Positions 60,009 to 64,000 of a stretch of DNA of 64,000 nt are shown here, piece by piece. This stretch comes from Carboxylicivirga longa (GTDB taxonomy: Bacteria; Bacteroidota; Bacteroidia; Bacteroidales; Marinilabiliaceae): positions 24,100 through 88,099 of the forward strand of contig NZ_JBNGOZ010000021.1 of NCBI RefSeq assembly GCF_050589825.1, in the 5' to 3' direction. The notes beneath the pieces were generated by a model. The model ran no database searches. It saw only the letters and a program-made list of their open reading frames with translations, and was not told where the DNA came from. Position 1 is the first letter of the stretch; each line of letters opens with the position of its first letter. The translations under genes and the position numbers were made by a program.

Positions 60009-62819
60009 ATGATAAAACAATACATTACAGAAATTAGGAAAGGGACTTATGTGGTGGTGGCACTTCTGTTGTTGGCAGTCGGTGCCAAGGCTCAGGTGGT
60101 AATATCCGATCCTGCGCTGCCTACCGAATCCGATAAGGTAACCATTACCTTCTATGCCGACCGTGGAACAGGCGGTTTGGCCGGCTTTACCGGTGATGTG
60201 TATGCGCATACCGGTGTGATAACTGACAAAAGCAGTGGGTCGAGCGATTGGCAATATGCGCCTACCTGGGGCGATAATAGTGCTAAATACAAGATGACCC
60301 GAACAGCCACTGATGTTTATACCCTCGAAATTACACCTGACGTACGGCAGTATTACGGCGTTGCGGATGGCGAAGTGATCCAGCAGATGGCCTTTGTTTT
60401 TCGCAGTGCTGACACCAGTCTGGAGGGGAAGGATACCGGCGGTAAGGATATTTTTGTAGATGTATCTGATGCTGTGCTCTCAGTGGCCATATCAAGCCCG
60501 GTCAATAACCGTATTTATGAGGCTGGCGCAAGTGTTGATATCCGTGTTGATGCCTTGCTCAACGATCAAATAGAGCTTTGGGTAAATGATGAAGTGGTAG
60601 CGCAGTCCGATGCTTCATCGCTTACCCATACACTGAGCAATGTTACGGCGGGCACCTATAATTTACTTGCCGTGGCATCGCGCGGAGCCGAAAGTGTAGA
60701 GGCGCTGAGTAAGTTTTTTGTGCGGGGTGATGTGGTGAATGAACCCATGCCGGCAGGATTGCGCAGGGGAGTGAATGTGCTGAGTGCCACAAGTGCTACC
60801 GTTGTGCTTTTCGCGCCCAATAAAGAATACGTGTACCTGGTGGGCGATTTTAATAACTGGGAGCCCTCTGCTGCCGCCATGATGAAAAAAGACGGAGATT
60901 ATTTCTGGCTCACCCTTGATGGACTTGATAACAAAGATGAATATGCCTATCAGTTTTGGGTGGACGGGCAGATTAAAATTGCCGATCCTTATGCCAACAA
61001 GATATTGGATCCTTGGAACGACCGTTATATACCCGAACGCATCTATCCTAATTTAAAACCTTATCCGCAGGGACAGGACGAGATTGTGAGTGTTTTTACC
61101 ACCGCCGATCAGACCTTCAGCTGGGAGGTGAATAATTTTGTGGCGCCATCGCCCGAAAAATTGGTCGTTTATGAACTGCTGATACGCGACTTCACCGATG
61201 CGCAGGATATTAAAACTGTTACCGACACTTTGGCCTACCTCAAGCGATTGGGTGTGAATGCCATCGAACTGATGCCTTTTAACGAGTTTGAAGGAAATGA
61301 CAGCTGGGGCTATAATCCGTCGTTCTATTTTGCCACCGATAAGGCCTATGGCACTACTGAGGATTATAAAATCTTCATAGATGAATGCCATAAGGCAGGT
61401 ATCGCTGTTATCATGGACATGGTGCTGAATCACTCCTATGGTCAGTCGCCTTTCGCACGTATGTACCTGGGTAACGATGGTCAGCCCTTGAATAATCCCT
61501 GGTACAATGCCAAGTCTAACATCGATAATCCGGGCTTAAGCTGGGGCTATGACTTCAACCACGAGAGTGAACATACGCAGGCCTTGGTAGATAGTATTTG
61601 TTCCTTCTGGATGCGTGAGTTCAAGGTGGATGGTTTTCGTTTTGATTTCACCAAGGGATTCTCCAATACCGAGTACCCCATGGATGGCGATGAGTGGGCC
61701 AACGGACCTGATGCTGATCGTATTCGGCTGCTAAAGCGCATGGCCGATGAGATTTGGCAACGTAAATCCGATGCCCTTGTTATCTTTGAACATCTGGCTG
61801 CCAATGCTGAGGAGAAAGAACTAGCCGATCACGGTATCCTGCTGTGGGGTAATGCTAATCATAATTATAATGAGGCTACCATGGGCTATACCGAAAATGC
61901 TAAATCCGACTTGTCGTGGACCAATTACCAACGACGACAATGGAGTAAGCCGGTGCTCGTTAATTATATGGAGAGTCATGATGAGGAGCGCATCATGTAT
62001 AAAAATCAACTTTTTGGTAATGTAGTGGGTGATCACAATGTGAAAGAAACAGCAACCGCGCTGCAACGTACCGAAGGAGCTGCCGTCTTGCTGATGGCCA
62101 CGCCCGGGCCGGTAATGATATGGCAGTTTGGTGAGCTGGGGTTTGATTTAAGCATCAACCGCTGCACGGATGGTACAGTGAGTAATGACTGCCGCCTTGC
62201 ACCCAAGCCACCCAAGTGGGATTATCAGGGCGACCCGGATCGTACACGATTGTTTGAGGTCTACAGGCGTATGATTGAGATAAAGAAGAATGAGCCCGTG
62301 TTTGCCACTGATGATTTTACCATGGATGTGCGTGGTGCTGTAAAGCGTATCAGCTTGAATATGGAGGGCAGCGATGTGCGTATTGTGGCTAATTTTGGTA
62401 TGGAGCCTACTCTTGTTACACCTGACTTTAGCACTGCCGGTAAATGGTATGATATTTTGGGGAAAGACAGTCTTGTGGTGAGTGATCCGGCCATGGAGGT
62501 GCGTTTGTTACCGGGTGATTATATGCTATACAGTCAGAAGAAACTCAGCGGTTTTGAGCAATCAACGTCATCGGGTGGGGAGCTAGTACAAAAAGCAGTG
62601 ATGGTGGCACCCAATCCATTTACCGACGAGGTAAGTATCAGCCATGTAGGCGAGGGAGCAAGCTTTGCTTTGTATAGCCTTTCGGGCGCTTTGATTGATA
62701 GGGGTACATTAGCGGCAGGCAACAGTACCCACAACTGGTCGCAGTTGCCACAGGGCAATTACCTGTTACGCATACAGCACCGTAATGGTTTAGAAGTAAT
62801 GAAACTAATAAAGCGTTGA
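60009..62819 (+). CDS. Secreted GH13 alpha-amylase/neopullulanase with a T9SS sorting domain
   Basis: 936 residues from the ATG at 60009; a longer frame begins inside the terminator and is rejected. Signal peptide (VVVALLLLAVGAKA). Two N-terminal beta-sandwich modules follow (to about 370, the second with VYLVGDFNNWEPSAAAMMK), then the GH13 barrel with MDMVLNHSYG, nucleophile Asp546 in GFRFDF, acid Glu594 in IFEHLA, and Asp658 in MESHDEE. The C-terminus (VAPNPFTDEVSISHVG...QGNYLLRI...MKLIKR) is a type A T9SS sorting domain, so the enzyme should cross the outer membrane by T9SS. It degrades starch outside the cell to feed SusCD. Related SusG enzymes are lipoproteins instead. Confidence 0.93.
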   Translation: MIKQYITEIRKGTYVVVALLLLAVGAKAQVVISDPALPTESDKVTITFYADRGTGGLAGFTGDVYAHTGVITDKSSGSSDWQYAPTWGDNSAKYKMTRTATDVYTLEITPDVRQYYGVADGEVIQQMAFVFRSADTSLEGKDTGGKDIFVDVSDAVLSVAISSPVNNRIYEAGASVDIRVDALLNDQIELWVNDEVVAQSDASSLTHTLSNVTAGTYNLLAVASRGAESVEALSKFFVRGDVVNEPMPAGLRRGVNVLSATSATVVLFAPNKEYVYLVGDFNNWEPSAAAMMKKDGDYFWLTLDGLDNKDEYAYQFWVDGQIKIADPYANKILDPWNDRYIPERIYPNLKPYPQGQDEIVSVFTTADQTFSWEVNNFVAPSPEKLVVYELLIRDFTDAQDIKTVTDTLAYLKRLGVNAIELMPFNEFEGNDSWGYNPSFYFATDKAYGTTEDYKIFIDECHKAGIAVIMDMVLNHSYGQSPFARMYLGNDGQPLNNPWYNAKSNIDNPGLSWGYDFNHESEHTQALVDSICSFWMREFKVDGFRFDFTKGFSNTEYPMDGDEWANGPDADRIRLLKRMADEIWQRKSDALVIFEHLAANAEEKELADHGILLWGNANHNYNEATMGYTENAKSDLSWTNYQRRQWSKPVLVNYMESHDEERIMYKNQLFGNVVGDHNVKETATALQRTEGAAVLLMATPGPVMIWQFGELGFDLSINRCTDGTVSNDCRLAPKPPKWDYQGDPDRTRLFEVYRRMIEIKKNEPVFATDDFTMDVRGAVKRISLNMEGSDVRIVANFGMEPTLVTPDFSTAGKWYDILGKDSLVVSDPAMEVRLLPGDYMLYSQKKLSGFEQSTSSGGELVQKAVMVAPNPFTDEVSISHVGEGASFALYSLSGALIDRGTLAAGNSTHNWSQLPQGNYLLRIQHRNGLEVMKLIKR

Positions 62820-62845
62820 TTCAATGCTTGATGTTAGACGATCTC

Positions 62846-62885
62846 AACTTTTCCAAAGTTTTAAACTTTGGAAAAGTTATTTTTA
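62846..62885 (+). terminator. Terminator of the susC-amylase operon
   Basis: AACTTTTCCAAAGTT and AACTTTGGAAAAGTT form a perfect 15-bp stem around TTA, followed by ATTTTTA. It lies 27 bases after the amylase stop. Confidence 0.85.
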
Positions 62886-63063
62886 ATAGGCGTTGCCGTA
62901 GAAATGGCTGCTACTTATTTGTATAAGGGCTAAGCTCTACTTTGCTTACTTTTAAAAAGCACGTCCATCGATGAAATTCTGTTGACTGGTAGTGGTTTAA
63001 AAGCTTAGTATTTAAGTTTCCACAATGGGCGTATTCGGTTTGTGTTTTGTCAATTAAAATATA

Positions 63064-63094
63064 ATCGTTTTATTTGTCCTACAAATAGAACGAT
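63064..63094. promoter_or_regulatory. Large palindrome, probable operator of the GntR/FCD regulator
   Basis: Two 14-base arms (13 of 14 pairs) surround CCT. The core TTGTCCTACAA (63074-63084) fits the FCD/FadR-type consensus TNGTNNNACNA. It ends 12 bases before the start codon at 63107, where bound protein would block expression. Confidence 0.7.
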
Positions 63095-63106
63095 CCGTAT
63101 TTTGCG

Positions 63107-63814
63107 ATGCAAACAGAATTTACAACACTTACACTGGCCGACCAGGTTGAAGCGAAAATTATCAGCTATATTGAGGACAGAGGCTTGAAGCCTGGCGATA
63201 CTCTGCCTACTGAATTTGAATTGGTTAATACCTTTGGGGTTAGTCGAAATGTAGTTCGTGAGGCTATGAGTCGTCTTAGAATGCTGGGTTTAATACAAAC
63301 CCGACCCAAACGCGGTATTATTATAACCGAACCCCCTCTATTGAACGGTTTGAAGAAGGTTTTTAATCCTAATTTATTCAAACTACAAACCATAAAGGAA
63401 ATGATGGGATTGCGCATAGCTCTTGAGGTTGGCATCTCTGATTTTATCTTTAATAATCGAACAGAAAAGCTAATTGAAGAGCTCGAACAGATTGTAGCAC
63501 AGCAGAAAAATATTAGCATTGATATGCTAAGTGTTGAAGACGAAATGCGTTTTCACACAAAAATCTACGAAATGGCCGGCAATCAATTCATCATCCAGTT
63601 GAATGAAATCATACAACCCATTTTTGTTTTTGCAAGGCAAAATTATCAAAGCAACTTTGCGCCTGTCAACAATCAGCTAAGGGACAGTAACGAAATCATT
63701 ACGCATGAAGATCTACTTTGTTTGATAAGGGAAAATAGAAAAAACGACTATCGTGAAGCCATTAGAACTCACCTAATACCTTATTGGGAATTTATAAGTA
63801 ATAAGACGGTTTAA
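63107..63814 (+). CDS. GntR-family regulator with an FCD domain
   Basis: 235 residues. The N-terminal winged helix has QVEAKIISYIEDRGLKPGDTLPTEFELVNTFGVSRNVVREAMSRLRMLGLI (about 13-63), the GntR signature. The C-terminal all-helical FCD domain carries the acidic/His metal residues around EDEMRFHTKIYEMAGN and a later ITHEDLLCLI...REAIRTHL (His pair). FCD regulators respond to sugar acids or other organic acids. It probably controls genes beyond the window, and itself through the palindrome directly upstream. Bases 63815-64000 show no further feature. Confidence 0.88.
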   Translation: MQTEFTTLTLADQVEAKIISYIEDRGLKPGDTLPTEFELVNTFGVSRNVVREAMSRLRMLGLIQTRPKRGIIITEPPLLNGLKKVFNPNLFKLQTIKEMMGLRIALEVGISDFIFNNRTEKLIEELEQIVAQQKNISIDMLSVEDEMRFHTKIYEMAGNQFIIQLNEIIQPIFVFARQNYQSNFAPVNNQLRDSNEIITHEDLLCLIRENRKNDYREAIRTHLIPYWEFISNKTV

Positions 63815-64000
63815 ATATCTTATTTACCATTAGTGTCTTACTTATTATGACTATAGGATTGTCAGGTGCAGGATTTACGAAAAAGTCTTTGATGTATTGA
63901 ATGTTAATAACATATAATTATGAAAGGCTATAGTTTAATAATGCGTTGTAAAACCGATTAGTTGTTGATAACATAGGTCTATTTTCAAAAACCTTTCCTT

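Noticed and set aside
1..64000. rRNA or tRNA genes and insertion sequences
   Set aside because: No stretch showed the conserved rRNA or tRNA features and no transposase-like frame was found by reading; a dedicated search (tRNAscan-SE, Infernal) was not possible.

Overview
The window comes from a marine or halophilic member of the Bacteroidota, most likely the order Marinilabiliales (inference). The support is a SusC/SusD-type glycan uptake locus, a type IX secretion (T9SS) plug protein and a T9SS C-terminal sorting domain, many SPII lipoproteins, Bacteroidota-style promoters with a TAnnTTTG -7 box, a complete Na+-NQR operon and two Na+/H+ antiporters. No rRNA, tRNA, CRISPR array, transposase or integrase was seen.

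Layout. 0-9.3 kb: OmpH-like chaperone, glycosyltransferase, FtsB/DivIC-like protein, WaaP-type kinase, proline-degradation dehydrogenase (pruA), a 732-bp non-coding region holding about three copies of a 168-bp tandem repeat, a lipoprotein, and the T9SS plug protein. 9.4-15.3 kb: nqrABCDEF. 15.5-22.9 kb: a metal-efflux cluster (small secreted protein, CzcA-TolC fusion, CzcB-like adaptor), then apbE, whose product flavinylates NqrB and NqrC, and a small membrane protein convergent with it. 23-43 kb: mostly housekeeping genes (fused 2-oxoacid dehydrogenase E1, NhaC, YqgE, class IV aminotransferase, HAD phosphatases, rhomboid, holA, AMP nucleosidase, a lone HsdR-N nuclease domain, GNAT, two tandem PD40 proteins, glycosyltransferase, recR, DUF4294 protein) and nhaD with small unrecognised proteins on both sides.

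43.4-63 kb is a maltodextrin system split into two arms. The minus-strand arm is an MFS sugar transporter, beta-phosphoglucomutase and a GH65 maltose phosphorylase. The plus-strand arm is susC-susD-susE-susF-GH13 amylase. A LacI-family gene lies between them. LacI-like operator sequences occur upstream of both arms, including a 12-bp-period triplicate in front of susC. The expected route is outer-membrane capture and hydrolysis, uptake, phosphorolysis to glucose and beta-glucose-1-phosphate, then glucose-6-phosphate. The last gene is a GntR/FCD regulator behind its own large palindrome.

Between the MFS promoter and lacI lies an AT-rich accessory island of about 2.9 kb. It has four genes in one orientation: an unrecognised lipoprotein, an unrecognised helical protein, and a HigBA-type toxin-antitoxin pair. 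Its boundaries carry inverted GCTAAC/GTTAGC elements resembling integron attC sites. This island and the structured 168-bp tandem repeat are the best candidates for something not yet described. Sodium bioenergetics (Nqr, ApbE, NhaC, NhaD) is a second theme of the window.
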